NCBI GenBank assembly: GCA_958420145.1 | Contig: CATZIR010000044.1 | Coordinates: 1-6,060 of the forward strand | Reading direction: 5' to 3' | DNA length: 6,060 bases | From: an uncultured Eubacteriales bacterium | GTDB taxonomy: Bacteria > Bacillota > Clostridia > Christensenellales > UBA1242 | In this document: one piece after another, positions 6,051 to 6,060 of the stretch | How positions within the stretch are numbered: position 1 is the first letter of the stretch | Layout: each line of letters begins with the position of its first letter | Translations under genes and position numbers: made by a program | Notes under the pieces: model-generated | Databases searched by the model: none | What the model was told of the DNA's origin: nothing | Seen by the model: only the letters and a program-made list of their open reading frames with translations

Positions 6051-6060
6051 TGTTTGGACA

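Overview
The window is AT-rich, with ordinary Shine-Dalgarno sites and U-tract hairpin terminators. It carries a Firmicutes-type uppP, a recD2 of the RecBC-independent type, and a small NYHAK...PMPIREHR protein of a kind I recall from clostridial genomes. This suggests a low-GC member of the Bacillota, probably class Clostridia and possibly an uncultured gut lineage. No rRNA, tRNA, CRISPR array, transposase or integrase is visible. No stretch over 300 bases lacks a gene; the largest gap is about 120 bases.

Left part (1-1377). A bidirectional terminator at the left edge is followed by a small conserved minus-strand gene (179-388). Divergent from it is uppP (494-1270), which encodes the membrane undecaprenyl-diphosphate phosphatase that recycles the cell-wall lipid carrier. 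uppP ends in its own terminator, so it is transcriptionally separate from what follows.

Middle part (1344-3606). recD2 encodes a complete SF1B 5'-3' DNA helicase with N-terminal helix-hairpin-helix repeats. Its best promoter lies so close to the ATG that the mRNA would be nearly leaderless, and no Shine-Dalgarno site is present.

Right part (3607-6060). Base composition becomes more AT-rich here and the genes look accessory. A two-gene plus-strand operon encodes a 91-residue histidine-rich protein that resembles the C-terminal module of polymorphic toxins, then a 394-residue protein with a DUF4417-like domain, a four-cysteine zinc ribbon and a C-terminal domain that resembles small immunity proteins. 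The operon has its own promoter. A 9-bp inverted repeat brackets the -10 region and overlaps the Shine-Dalgarno site, so expression may be controlled there. A convergent minus-strand gene of unknown function (5208-6050, possibly continuing past the right edge) contains two diverged copies of a roughly 60-residue repeat. The two convergent units share a bidirectional terminator. The most interesting possibility is that the 91-aa and 394-aa pair is a small toxin/immunity-like cassette inserted downstream of housekeeping recD2. This is an inference from sequence resemblance and has not been demonstrated.
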